Below, piece after piece: positions 27,562 to 36,883 of a stretch of 64,000 nt of DNA. Numbering within the stretch: the stretch's first letter is position 1; every line of letters starts with the position of its first letter. Both the position numbers and the translations under genes were made by a program. This stretch comes from Salegentibacter maritimus (GTDB lineage Bacteria > Bacteroidota > Bacteroidia > Flavobacteriales > Flavobacteriaceae), in NCBI RefSeq assembly GCF_016236915.1, contig NZ_JAEHOK010000016.1, forward strand, positions 1 through 64,000. The letters are read 5' to 3'. Below the pieces are notes generated by a model that saw only the letters and a list, made by a program, of their open reading frames with translations, did not search any database and was not told where the DNA came from.

Positions 27562-30267
27562 ATGAATAAAATAATCCTAAAAAACAAAATGAGGCTGGTA
27601 ACCGGGCTCATTCTGTTTGGGTTTTTCTTTCCCAAAACGCAAGCACAGAATATTAAGCTTATTCCCCAACCGCAGGAATTAATTTCTTCGGAAGCTGAAT
27701 TTAGCCTGAAAAATAGCCAGGATCTATGGGTTAACAGCTCAAAGCATAATGATTTTGCCCTTAAGCAGTTAAAAGATGAGTTATCTGAACAAATGGGAAT
27801 TTCTTCAGAGCTTGTAAAATCGCCTAAAAAGGCTTCTATTATTTTATATGCTTTGGACGATAACCCCGATTCAAAAATAAAAAAATACCTGCCCAATTCA
27901 GAAAAACTTCAGGAAATTGGAGAACAGGGATATTGGCTAAAAATTGAAAAAGATCAAATTAAACTAATCGCCAATACCGAAAAAGGTTTGTTTTATGGGG
28001 TTCAAACTTTAAGACAACTTATACAAACTGCAAAAAACAAGAGTTTACCTGCTTTAGAAATTACAGATTGGCCTGCTTTAGAATATCGGGGCTGGATGGA
28101 CGATATTAGTCGGGGACCAATTCCCACTTTAGAGTTTACAAAAGATGCCATTCGCAAATTATCGGAATACAAACTCAATTTTTTAAACCTTTATACCGAA
28201 CATACCCTTCGTAACGAGAAGTTTGCCGATATAGCCCCCTTAGATTCATTTACCCCTGAAGAAATTAACGAGTTGGAAGAATTTGCCGCAAAATACCATG
28301 TTGTGCTTATTGGAAACCAGCAAGCTTTTGGACATATGGAGGAAATTTTAAATAACCCTTTCTATGACGAGATAGCCGATAATAAATGGAATTTAAATCC
28401 CGGCAGCCCTGCTACTTATGAGTTTTTAGACGAGTATCTTGGTGATGCTGCCCAGGCTTACGACCATCCTTTCTTTAATATTGGTGCCGATGAAACCGAC
28501 GGTTTAGGATCTGGAAAAGCGAAAGCTTTAGTCGATTCTTTAGGAATGGAAGCCGTTTATGCCATGCATATTAACAAACTGGATGAAATTCTTAAAAAAC
28601 ACGGGAAACGAACTATGATGTGGGGCGATATTGCCGTTAACCACCAGGAAATTATAGATAGGCTCCCAAAAGACCTTATTATTCTTTCCTGGGGCTACGA
28701 TCCAAGAGATAGTTTTGATAAAGCTATTTTGCCCTTTAAAGAATCAGGTTTCGATTTTATGGTAGCCCCAGGCGTACGAAGCTGGAGTGAGATCTATCCC
28801 AACCTGGATGTTGCTGTAAAAAACATCGCCAATTATGTAAGAGACGGTAAAGAATATGGTTCCATGGGTATGATAAACACCGCCTGGGACGACGATGGGG
28901 AAACCTTATTCAATGCAAACTGGCACGGAATTGTTTGGGGTGCCGAAATGGCCTGGAACCCAATCGAAAGTCAGGAAGAAGCCCGGGCCAAAGAAGAACG
29001 AGCAAGTAGACTTTCGGCTTTCAATAAGGGATTCGATAAATTATTCTTTGAAATGCCCGATGACCAAAGTATTATGCAGTCTCTTAATAAATTTAGAGAA
29101 CTAAGGCAAATTCCGGTTTTTGGAAGTATGACCAATGCATCGGTTTGGGGAAGTATTTTCGATTTCTATCCAAAAGAAGAAGTTGAGAAAGTAGCTACAA
29201 CCAATAAAAATATGCTGAAACAGGCTACTGCCCTGGCCCAAGAGCTTAAAGAAAAAGCCAAACTTGCCGGCGCAGAAAAAATTGCTATTGAAGTAGCCAG
29301 AAATGCGGCAGAAAGAGCAGCTTTTGCCGCAAAGAAAAATCTATTCATCTTAGACTTACAAAAAGCTCACGCAAATCCTGAAGCAGTTTCTAAGGAAAGG
29401 ATAAAGGAAACCCGGAACAAACTTTTTAAAGAGCTTCACCATTTAAAAATGGATTATATCAATATATGGAAGGCTGAAAATAGAGAGTACTGGCTTGCCG
29501 AAAATCTTAATAAATACGATGAAACTGCCCGGGAACTTCTAGACCTGGAAACGCATGTATTTATTGATGCCGGCCAGGCCCTACGTCCTGGAGAAATGGA
29601 GATTCGCTTAAGTACGCTTTATCCTGATACAGAAATCAGATATACCACCAATGGTGGGGAACCCACAAAAGAAAGTGAACTTTACGATGGTTCTTTAAGC
29701 ATTACCAAAAATGCAGAAGTGAAGGCAAAAGCTTTTAAGGATGGTCAGGAAGGCCAAATTTCTGCAAAATACTTCAATGTACATAAAGCCCTGGGTGCTA
29801 AACCGCAAATTAAAGGACGGGTAAGTACAGCTAATCCTGCTTACGCTGCAGGAGGCCCCGGTGGACTCACAGATGGTTTAAAAGGTTCTGAAGATTTTGG
29901 AGATGGCAGATGGCAGGGTTATGCAGGCCAGGATATTGAAGTGGTGTTAGATTTAAAAACAAAAACTGAAATCAATGAAATTTCAGCCGATTTCTTCCAA
30001 CGCTTAATTTCCTGGATTTTACTACCGGAAAGTGTTGAGTTTTATGTTTCTAATAACGGAAAAAATTTTAAAAAGGTAGCTGTTGCGCAAAATCCTATAG
30101 ATCCTCAGGATCAAGGCTTGATTATTGAGAATTTTTCTTCGGGAGAATTAAAAGAAAAAGCACGCTATATAAAAGTTTTGGTAAAATCTATGGGACCTTT
30201 ACCCGAGTGGCATACCGGCGCCGGGAAGTCCAGTTTTATTTTTCTTGATGAAATTATCGTAAAATAA
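27562..30267 (+). CDS. GH20-family hexosaminidase with C-terminal CBM32-like domain
   Basis: A 901-residue exported glycosidase (signal ending PKTQAQ). It has a GH20b-like N-domain (about 30-165), a TIM barrel (about 170-490) with WMDDISRGP and the catalytic Asp310-Glu311 pair in IGADETDGLG, a helical segment (about 530-670), a chitobiase C-type beta domain (about 690-745, RYTTNGGEPTKESELYDGS) and a discoidin/CBM32-like domain (about 765-901). The GADE form and long helical insert separate it from the first GH20, so the two probably cut different linkages or sulfation states. It is the last gene of PUL A, and the hairpin upstream could give it lower or separate expression. Confidence 0.86.
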   Translation: MNKIILKNKMRLVTGLILFGFFFPKTQAQNIKLIPQPQELISSEAEFSLKNSQDLWVNSSKHNDFALKQLKDELSEQMGISSELVKSPKKASIILYALDDNPDSKIKKYLPNSEKLQEIGEQGYWLKIEKDQIKLIANTEKGLFYGVQTLRQLIQTAKNKSLPALEITDWPALEYRGWMDDISRGPIPTLEFTKDAIRKLSEYKLNFLNLYTEHTLRNEKFADIAPLDSFTPEEINELEEFAAKYHVVLIGNQQAFGHMEEILNNPFYDEIADNKWNLNPGSPATYEFLDEYLGDAAQAYDHPFFNIGADETDGLGSGKAKALVDSLGMEAVYAMHINKLDEILKKHGKRTMMWGDIAVNHQEIIDRLPKDLIILSWGYDPRDSFDKAILPFKESGFDFMVAPGVRSWSEIYPNLDVAVKNIANYVRDGKEYGSMGMINTAWDDDGETLFNANWHGIVWGAEMAWNPIESQEEARAKEERASRLSAFNKGFDKLFFEMPDDQSIMQSLNKFRELRQIPVFGSMTNASVWGSIFDFYPKEEVEKVATTNKNMLKQATALAQELKEKAKLAGAEKIAIEVARNAAERAAFAAKKNLFILDLQKAHANPEAVSKERIKETRNKLFKELHHLKMDYINIWKAENREYWLAENLNKYDETARELLDLETHVFIDAGQALRPGEMEIRLSTLYPDTEIRYTTNGGEPTKESELYDGSLSITKNAEVKAKAFKDGQEGQISAKYFNVHKALGAKPQIKGRVSTANPAYAAGGPGGLTDGLKGSEDFGDGRWQGYAGQDIEVVLDLKTKTEINEISADFFQRLISWILLPESVEFYVSNNGKNFKKVAVAQNPIDPQDQGLIIENFSSGELKEKARYIKVLVKSMGPLPEWHTGAGKSSFIFLDEIIVK

Positions 30268-30278
30268 TTTCTAAGTAA

Positions 30279-30375
30279 ACTATCTGGGGGCAAGCCTACG
30301 AGGCTTTAGATGGAACCAATTTTTAATTTCAACGCAAGCCACCGGATATTATACTCTTTGGTGGCGCCAATAAAA
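30279..30375 (+). repeat. Second dispersed repeat family (about 95 bp), full copy 1
   Basis: The sequence runs from AAACTATCTGGGGGCAAGCC to CTTTGGTGGCGCCAATAAAA. It aligns over its length with the reverse complement of 46717-46812. Deletion forms lie at 30572 and 52717. It begins about 12 bp after the stop of the last PUL A gene. Confidence 0.7.
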
Positions 30376-30411
30376 CCGGCTGTTTTAAAACAGCTAAGTT
30401 TAGCAAATAAG

Positions 30412-30456
30412 CCTCACAGATTTACTGCATTTCAGTAAAACTGTGAGGTTTTTTAA
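30412..30456 (+). terminator. Intrinsic terminator at the end of PUL A
   Basis: The arms CCTCACAG-ATTTACTG and CAGTAAAA-CTGTGAGG pair across a short loop and are followed by TTTTTTAA. The position, about 145 bp after the GH20 stop and before a convergent gene, suits the end of the PUL A transcript. Confidence 0.8.
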
Positions 30457-30571
30457 TAGGCGCTGAAGAATGAAGCTTTAACATTAGTAAATTACAAATA
30501 TGAAGGTTTAGTTCTTTTATAAGCCCATATATTAGATACTAAAGATGAAATGTCTTTTATTTTTTGGGCAG

Positions 30572-30616
30572 TTAACTATCCCGGGACATTACACCCAATG
30601 GCGGTGTCAATAAAAA
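30572..30616 (+). repeat. Second repeat family, internally deleted copy
   Basis: TTAACTATCCCGGGACATTA then CACCCAATGGCGGTGTCAATAAAAA joins the two ends of the 95-bp repeat without its middle. The same deletion form, but with different bases, is seen at 52717. The call rests on alignment by eye. Confidence 0.5.
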
Positions 30617-30647
30617 AGCCCTGTTCTTTTAGTAGAAAAGGGCTTTT
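30614..30647 (-). terminator. Intrinsic terminator for the TlpA-like gene
   Basis: AAAAGCCCT (30614-30622) pairs with AGGGCTTTT (30639-30647). Read on the minus strand, it lies 23 bp after the stop of the TlpA-like gene and is followed by TTTTTTATTG. It probably ends the SusCD3 transcript. Confidence 0.75.
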
Positions 30648-30669
30648 AAAAATCTATTGAGGAGGCTAA

Positions 30670-31698
30670 TTAAATATCGAGTTCATCCAACACTTCTCTT
30701 AATCTTGGTTCAGAAGTTCTTGGAGCATCGTAGTCTACTATATTTCCTTCAGGATCCAGGATAATAAATCTTGGAATTCCCTGGATAAAATAATCCTGTA
30801 CAAATTGGGACTGGTATTCGTTATCGGCCAATAATTGGGTTCCGGTAAGTCCTTTATCCTCAATCATTTTTCGCCATTTATCCTCGTCTTTCCTGGCGTC
30901 TATAGAAATACTCACAAATTTAATATCCTTGTCTTTGTATTCTTCTTCAAGTTCCAGCAGAAAAGGGATTTCATATTTACAGGGCCCACACCAGGTTGCC
31001 CACATATCTATATAAATATATTGACCAAGAATATCTTTAAGAGACGAAGTACCGCCATCGTAATTTATATAGTCTTTAAAATTAGGAGAAGGTTTCCCTT
31101 TGCCAAGCTTTGCATTTATTTCTTTATAACGTTCAAACTCAGCATTCATTTGTTTATTAAATGTTTCCAGAGATTTTTCCTGCTTTTTTATAAACGTAGT
31201 ATCCAGGTTTTCTTCATTGGTTGCCAATAACTCTTTTACATCCGCATTATATTGTTTAAGGGCTTGTTGGTATGACGCCTCCGGCTGACTGAAAAAAGAT
31301 TTATAATCATCAAACAATTCAGCAGTTAGTTCATTCTTATTTTGAAGTACGTTATATGAGATACTTCCTTTGCCTGAAACTTCAGGTTTACCCACTGAAT
31401 CTTTAAATTTTAAAGTTAGCTCCATGCCATTACTTAGGTATAATGGAAACATAGAACTGTAACTGGTATTAAAAAATGTTGGAGATTCTAATTTTAACGT
31501 ATCGTTAAAACTCCCGTCTTCGGCTACCTCTATAAGTATTGATTTCTGATTTTCGTAATCGTACAATCTAATCTTTCTATTTTCTATAGGATTTTGAATG
31601 CTACCGGAAACAACAGCATAATCCTTCTGGACTTCTTTTTCTTCATTACATCCCATCAATGTCGTAACAGACAGGGCAATCATCAAAAATTTTCTCAT
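30670..31698 (-). CDS. TlpA/ResA-like thiol-disulfide lipoprotein with DUF4369-like N-domain
   Basis: A 342-residue lipoprotein (Cys17 in LMGCNEE) anchored in the periplasm or outer membrane. Residues 25-125 form a DUF4369-like beta-domain (VSGSIQNPIENRKIRLYD), followed by a charged helical linker and a thioredoxin fold (about 205-342). The active site WCGPC has Cys237 and Cys240, and a cis-Pro motif follows in IQGIPRFIILDPEG. It should reduce or exchange disulfides in exported proteins or substrates. It is the last gene of the FecR-SusC-SusD set, 161 bp after susD3, a common neighbour of STN-type SusC genes. The nearby DsbD-like protein could supply electrons. Confidence 0.9.
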   Translation of the reverse strand: MRKFLMIALSVTTLMGCNEEKEVQKDYAVVSGSIQNPIENRKIRLYDYENQKSILIEVAEDGSFNDTLKLESPTFFNTSYSSMFPLYLSNGMELTLKFKDSVGKPEVSGKGSISYNVLQNKNELTAELFDDYKSFFSQPEASYQQALKQYNADVKELLATNEENLDTTFIKKQEKSLETFNKQMNAEFERYKEINAKLGKGKPSPNFKDYINYDGGTSSLKDILGQYIYIDMWATWCGPCKYEIPFLLELEEEYKDKDIKFVSISIDARKDEDKWRKMIEDKGLTGTQLLADNEYQSQFVQDYFIQGIPRFIILDPEGNIVDYDAPRTSEPRLREVLDELDI

Positions 31699-31859
31699 AA
31701 TATTATTTTATTTTTAAAACTATACCGGCTCGATTTGGTTTTTGCGCTAATACTTTTGGCAAAATACCTTGGTATCGAGACAGATTTTGTTATTTATATA
31801 AAAGAGGGAAGTAGGTTTCCCTCCTCTACATTACTAACAACTAAATCAAACATTTACTC

Positions 31860-33269
31860 TTAATAACCGGCATTTTGTTCCAATTGGTTATTTGCCGTTA
31901 AAACTTTTAAAGGAATAGGCTTAATAAATTGATTTTTATTGTTCAAGGTTGGTTTAATATCAAAAGCATTTATATCGCCATAATGATGGTATCTAACCAA
32001 ATCGAACCAGTTTTCTCCATTTTCAAAAAACAACTCCAGTAATTTTTCCTCTCTAACTAATTCTAAAAGTTCTTCTGGAGAGTTTGTTTCTTTTGGCATT
32101 ACTCCTGCTCTATTTCTAAGTGTATTTAGAGCGGCTAAAGCTGCGTTCAAATCACCTTCTTCACGAACTTCGGCTTCAGCAAAAATTAAATACATCTCTG
32201 CTAGTCTAAGATGGTAATTTGTATTAGTTTTTCCGTTTACGAAGTTTTCATTTGGGTATTTCGCGTTCCTATTATTCCCCTGAGTAGCCTCTGAATAGGC
32301 AAATAAGAACCTTGGATCGTATCCCATTCCCATTCCGGCAAGCTCTCCCTGTCCTTCTACCTGTTTGTTAGCTAAACTATCTAATTGTGCACTGGCATTA
32401 GTCTGTTTTATTTGAGACATGGCAACCCCTCCTTCCGAGCCTGAGCCAACAAATGGTGCAAAAATCACTTCGGGGGAATTCATTTGATTAGCAAAAATAT
32501 TACTATAACTGTTTTCTAAACTATAGCCTTCTGCATTATTAATCACTTCCCAGGCTAAATTTGAAGCTGTTTCATAATCTTTGGCATACAATTTCACCTT
32601 TGCCAACAAAGCTTTGGAAGCTAAACTCCCGCCATAATAATGCTGAACATTTTTAGGTCCATATGCTACCGCATACTCCAAATCATCAAAGATTTGAGTA
32701 TAGACTTCCTGTACAGTATTTCTTGGAGCTGCATCTACCGAATTGGAAAAATTGGTTTGCAATACAATTCCCATAGAAGAATTCATATCGTAAAACTCGC
32801 CAAAATTGCGTAGTAACTTAAAAGTAGCGAATGCCCGGTTAAATTTTGCTTCGGCGATAAGCTGCTTTTGTTTTTCTTCTGAAATATCAGCTGCTTTTCC
32901 CGCTTCGAGCTCTTCAATTAGAAAATTTGCCTGATTTATTATTTTATAGTGTGCATTATAAATTTCGGTTAAAAAAGGGTTCTCTACCGGAACCTCATTG
33001 GTATTAAAACCGGCACTTCCCGTAAGTGCAGCTATTAAGACTCCTTCATTTCCTTCAGCTCCCAAAAGGATTGGATAATAACCAAGGTTAAACTGTCGCC
33101 ATCCGGAATAAACCCCGTTTAAGACCTGTTGAGCTGATTTTCCATCGCGAATAACGTTCTCGTCAGTAAGTTGGTTAATTGGTTTTACATCATCTACGCT
33201 ACATCCTATTAAACCCGCTATGCATAATAGAAGAATCCCTATTTTCTTTGTATATATATTAAATTTCAT
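31860..33269 (-). CDS. susD: SusD/RagB-family lipoprotein 3
   Basis: A 469-residue surface lipoprotein with the lipid Cys at residue 23 (LIGCSVDD). It has SusD-like helices (YKIINQANFLIEELEAG, AEAKFNRAFATFKLLRNFGEF) and the RagB signature near the C-terminus (NYHLRLAEMYLIFAEAEVR, LNTLRNRAGV, REEKLLELFFENGENWFDLVR). It is shorter than the two PUL A SusD proteins and belongs to a different branch. It follows susC3 by 12 bp. With no glycosidase nearby and a protease, TlpA and DsbD in the area, the ligand may be a peptide or other non-glycan nutrient; this is inference. Confidence 0.93.
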   Translation of the reverse strand: MKFNIYTKKIGILLLCIAGLIGCSVDDVKPINQLTDENVIRDGKSAQQVLNGVYSGWRQFNLGYYPILLGAEGNEGVLIAALTGSAGFNTNEVPVENPFLTEIYNAHYKIINQANFLIEELEAGKAADISEEKQKQLIAEAKFNRAFATFKLLRNFGEFYDMNSSMGIVLQTNFSNSVDAAPRNTVQEVYTQIFDDLEYAVAYGPKNVQHYYGGSLASKALLAKVKLYAKDYETASNLAWEVINNAEGYSLENSYSNIFANQMNSPEVIFAPFVGSGSEGGVAMSQIKQTNASAQLDSLANKQVEGQGELAGMGMGYDPRFLFAYSEATQGNNRNAKYPNENFVNGKTNTNYHLRLAEMYLIFAEAEVREEGDLNAALAALNTLRNRAGVMPKETNSPEELLELVREEKLLELFFENGENWFDLVRYHHYGDINAFDIKPTLNNKNQFIKPIPLKVLTANNQLEQNAGY

Positions 33270-33281
33270 CTTGCTAATTTT

Positions 33282-36200
33282 TTAAAATTGTAATTGAACT
33301 CCCAGTGAATAAGATTTGGCAAGTGGGTATGGGTCTTCGTTATTAGCCCCATCGGTAATAGTTCCTCTTTCCGAAAAACTTTCAGGATCAACTCCGGGCC
33401 AATCGGTTAGCGTAAATAAATTAGATCCCGAGATAAAAATTGAGAGCTTTTGCACATTTAATGCATCAAGAAAAGTCTGGTCAAAATTATAGGCTAACTG
33501 AAGGTATTTCAATCTTAAATATGAAGAATCATACACATAACGATCGTTTAATCTTGCATTTCTGGAAGGATCGGTATAAATAGCTTTTGCAAATCTGGCA
33601 TCTGTATTACCAGGAGACCAGGTATTTAATGCATACTCACTTAATTTGTTTGGCCCAAGATAATTTGAAGGCTGATTGGTTATTGCACTCCACACAGACT
33701 CTGCCCCCACTGAATACTGAAAATAAGATGAAAGGCTTATATTTTTAAAACGAACCTTTGTATTAAAACCTCCAAAGAAACCTGGTTCAATAGAGCCTAT
33801 TTTCACTCTATCCTCGGTCGTTATTTGCCCGTCGCCATTAGTATCTTTAAACATATAATCTCCTGCCCCAAAAGATGCCCTGTCATAAAAACCGGAAGGT
33901 GAATTGGCATTAAGCTCGTCTACTTCTTCCTGGGTTTCAATAATTTTAACTACCTCGTAACCTTTAATGGTTCCCACAGGCTCGCCCTCTATATAGTAAT
34001 CTAAATTATACTGATTGATATTTGCGCCATTCAATTTTTCTAAGACATTGCGGTTATATGCCCAATTGGCGTCTAAACTCCAGGTAAAATCATTGGTTTT
34101 AATAATATCACCTCCCAAAGAAATTTCCATCCCTTCGTTAGAAACATCCATTAGATTAGAAACATAGGTATTTGGCCCCAATTCATAAGGTATTGGTGTG
34201 GGTGCCAAAGCTCCTTCTGTTTCTCTTTTGTAAATATCAAAACTTCCGCGTAGGCGATAATTAAAGAAATCAAAGTCTAAACCAAGGTTCACTTCTTTGG
34301 TTGTCTCCCAACCTACATTTCTATTAGGCAAAGTGTTAGAAGCTACTATAGCTGTACTCCCTCCATATAAATCGCTAGAATTGGTTGAGAAAAACTGTAG
34401 ATATGCAAAGTTTGAGATATTAGCCGAACCTACTTTACCAAGACTTGCTCTTAATTTAAGGTTATTTATTGCTTTACTATCATTTAGAAAGGCTTCATTC
34501 GAAATATTCCAGGCAGCAGAAACAGATGGGAAATATCCTCTTTGATTCTCAGGACCAAATTTTGAGGAAGCATCAGTTCTAAAGTTTATTGTTGCGGTAT
34601 ATCTATTTTTATAATCATAACTTAACCTGCTAAAAAAGGAGTTAATCCCGTTTTCTGAATCTGAATTGCCATAGCCTAACACCTGTTCGGCAGAGCCCGG
34701 ATTAATTAAAATATCCTCATCGGGAAAGCCTAGAAAGAAATAGTTTTCTGAACTTATTTGAGTTCTATCCCAGGCATAACCACCCAAAAGATCAAAATTA
34801 TGTTCCTTCAATGAAAACCTATAGTTAGCTGTTAAATTGGTAGTAAGGTTAGTAGACCTACTTTTTGAAGTGGTTAAATATGAGGAATTAGGAAATCCAA
34901 AATTGGTTTGAGCAGAGCCCGGCGTAAAAATGGAATTATCCCTATCAAATAAAGCAGCGTTTATTTCAGCTTTAAGGTTAAGGTTTTTTAAAGCTTCTAC
35001 TTCTAAAAAACCATTTCCTATAAAGTTATAATTTTCAGAATTATTTTTATGCTGTAACCTTGCTATTGGACTGGGCTCAAAGGTTGGGAAACCATATTGA
35101 AAATCTGGTAATGGAATAAGGTTAGCATCGTCTCCACGATACGGAAAATCTGGACGCGCAACAATATTGGCAGTATTGACATTGTATTGGCCGTCTTGTG
35201 AACCTTCTCCAGATTCTGCTTTATTATAGCCAAGATTTAAGGACACACCGGTACTAATCCTTTCGGTAATTTTGGTATTAACGGCTGCCCGGGTGTTATA
35301 AAGTTTAAACTCATCATTAATTATCAATCCTTCCTGATCACTTCCGGAAATCCCAAAAGTATAGTTCGTATTTTCACTACCTCCACTAATTCCAAAATTC
35401 AATTGATTAGTAAGGGCAAAATCCCGATAAACTTCATCGTTATAATTAATATCGGCATCTCCAAATTGCGCATCTATAAGTCCGTTATAAGAGAAACCTC
35501 CAGTAGTGGGATCAAAAGGCACATCGGCCAAATTCCCCAGGTCGAAACCATAAAAGAATGGTACACGGCCCTGGTTTACCGCTTCAACACTATTAGAAAT
35601 TAGTTGGTCGTAAAAGTTTTTATATTGTGTAGCATTTAATGAGGTTAAGGTATTTATAGGTTTTGCGATGGTTGTATTGTAACTAAAATCAATTTGAGGC
35701 TTTTGGTTATTTTCGGCCGATTTTGTTTTTACAATCACCACCCCATTGGCTCCTCTGGAACCATAAATAGCCGTGGCAGCAGCATCTTTTAAAATATCGA
35801 TACTTTCAATATTATCTGGACTAATAGCCAATAAAGGGTTGCTGGTTCCTCCGGTAAAAGTGCCCGGCAAGGCATCTATATTAAAAGGTACTCCATCTAT
35901 TACATATAATGGTTGGTTTAAGCTTCCGGATAAGGGAGAAGTATAACCTCTCACATTTAAACGAATAGGTGCACCGGGGCGACCTGTATTTTGAGATACC
36001 TGTACCCCCTTTGCCAAACCACCCAGGGCACGATCAAAACCTATGGTACCGGTTGAAGTATTCTCTATATCTCCCGAATTAATAGAAGAAACAGCCCCGG
36101 AAACTGAGCTGCGTTTTTGTTTTCCATACCCAATTAATACCACCTGGTTTAGCTCGCCTAAGTCTGGCTTTAACTGCATATTTAAAGTAGTACTTCCGTT

Positions 36201-36782
36201 AAGTGCTACTTCTACTTTTTGAAAGCCCAGGTAAGAAAAAATTAATGTTTGCTCAAGATCCTGGACTCTTAAACGGTATTCACCGTTTTCATTGGTGGCA
36301 GTACCCATATTAGAAGCTTTTTCAATAACGGCCACACCATATAACGGTGAACCGGCTTCATCTGTCACTTTACCCGTCACCACAAACTCCTGTGCCTTAA
36401 TTGTGGAGTCTTCAGTTTGTGACTGAGCCCTGGAAATAATAATTTGATTTTCAAAAACCTGATAAGAATTACTTGTGCCTTGAAATAAATACTTTAAAAC
36501 TGCACTAAGTTTTTCTTTATCTACATCTAACGTAAGTCTTCTTGCCGGGTTTAGTTCTTCCTGATTGTAAAAAAACCTGTAGTTGGTTTGGTTTTCAATA
36601 GCATTAAAAACCTCTAGCATACTAGCGTTGGTAAGGTGAATATCTACATTCACATCTTGAGCATAGGTACCGGCTTTAATTTGAAAGAAACAAAAAATAA
36701 ATAGAAAATAGGTGAGCTTCATCTTTAAATCGGGTTTCAGCAATACATGAGGAAATCCCTTTAAATTAAATGGTTTTTTCAT
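33282..36782 (-). CDS. susC: SusC/RagA-family transporter 3 with STN signalling domain
   Basis: An 1166-residue TonB-dependent importer that can also signal. After a leader with the conserved LKPDLKMKLTYFLFIFCFFQ pattern (cleavage near residue 42), an STN domain (about 43-112, VNVDIHLTNASMLEVFNAIENQTNYRF, given in part) should contact the FecR-like anti-sigma factor. A carboxypeptidase-like domain (about 125-205), a plug with SIDILKDAAATAIYGSRGANG (given in part) and the barrel ending LGVQLQF follow. The long N-terminus before the hydrophobic stretch is typical of STN-type SusC proteins, so the first Met is kept. The gene lies 101 bp downstream of fecR on the same strand. Confidence 0.94.
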   Translation of the reverse strand: MKKPFNLKGFPHVLLKPDLKMKLTYFLFIFCFFQIKAGTYAQDVNVDIHLTNASMLEVFNAIENQTNYRFFYNQEELNPARRLTLDVDKEKLSAVLKYLFQGTSNSYQVFENQIIISRAQSQTEDSTIKAQEFVVTGKVTDEAGSPLYGVAVIEKASNMGTATNENGEYRLRVQDLEQTLIFSYLGFQKVEVALNGSTTLNMQLKPDLGELNQVVLIGYGKQKRSSVSGAVSSINSGDIENTSTGTIGFDRALGGLAKGVQVSQNTGRPGAPIRLNVRGYTSPLSGSLNQPLYVIDGVPFNIDALPGTFTGGTSNPLLAISPDNIESIDILKDAAATAIYGSRGANGVVIVKTKSAENNQKPQIDFSYNTTIAKPINTLTSLNATQYKNFYDQLISNSVEAVNQGRVPFFYGFDLGNLADVPFDPTTGGFSYNGLIDAQFGDADINYNDEVYRDFALTNQLNFGISGGSENTNYTFGISGSDQEGLIINDEFKLYNTRAAVNTKITERISTGVSLNLGYNKAESGEGSQDGQYNVNTANIVARPDFPYRGDDANLIPLPDFQYGFPTFEPSPIARLQHKNNSENYNFIGNGFLEVEALKNLNLKAEINAALFDRDNSIFTPGSAQTNFGFPNSSYLTTSKSRSTNLTTNLTANYRFSLKEHNFDLLGGYAWDRTQISSENYFFLGFPDEDILINPGSAEQVLGYGNSDSENGINSFFSRLSYDYKNRYTATINFRTDASSKFGPENQRGYFPSVSAAWNISNEAFLNDSKAINNLKLRASLGKVGSANISNFAYLQFFSTNSSDLYGGSTAIVASNTLPNRNVGWETTKEVNLGLDFDFFNYRLRGSFDIYKRETEGALAPTPIPYELGPNTYVSNLMDVSNEGMEISLGGDIIKTNDFTWSLDANWAYNRNVLEKLNGANINQYNLDYYIEGEPVGTIKGYEVVKIIETQEEVDELNANSPSGFYDRASFGAGDYMFKDTNGDGQITTEDRVKIGSIEPGFFGGFNTKVRFKNISLSSYFQYSVGAESVWSAITNQPSNYLGPNKLSEYALNTWSPGNTDARFAKAIYTDPSRNARLNDRYVYDSSYLRLKYLQLAYNFDQTFLDALNVQKLSIFISGSNLFTLTDWPGVDPESFSERGTITDGANNEDPYPLAKSYSLGVQLQF

Positions 36783-36883
36783 AATTTTGATAAGATTTAG
36801 TTAGTCAATTTCTAGGTTAGTTAAATCGTTTTTAAAGGGATGTTGGCGCATCCCTTTTTTATAAGAATATTTACATACACTAT

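Noticed and set aside
4995-30267. Agar, porphyran or laminarin PUL as the main call
   Set aside because: GH16 and sulfatases would fit, but two GH20 enzymes and a GlcNAc-sulfatase-like protein are not expected there. It is kept as an alternative, not the main reading.
30612-30652. CRISPR-like or tandem repeats in the 30268-30669 gap
   Set aside because: The repeated segments are hairpins and dispersed-repeat copies, without regular spacing or unique spacers.
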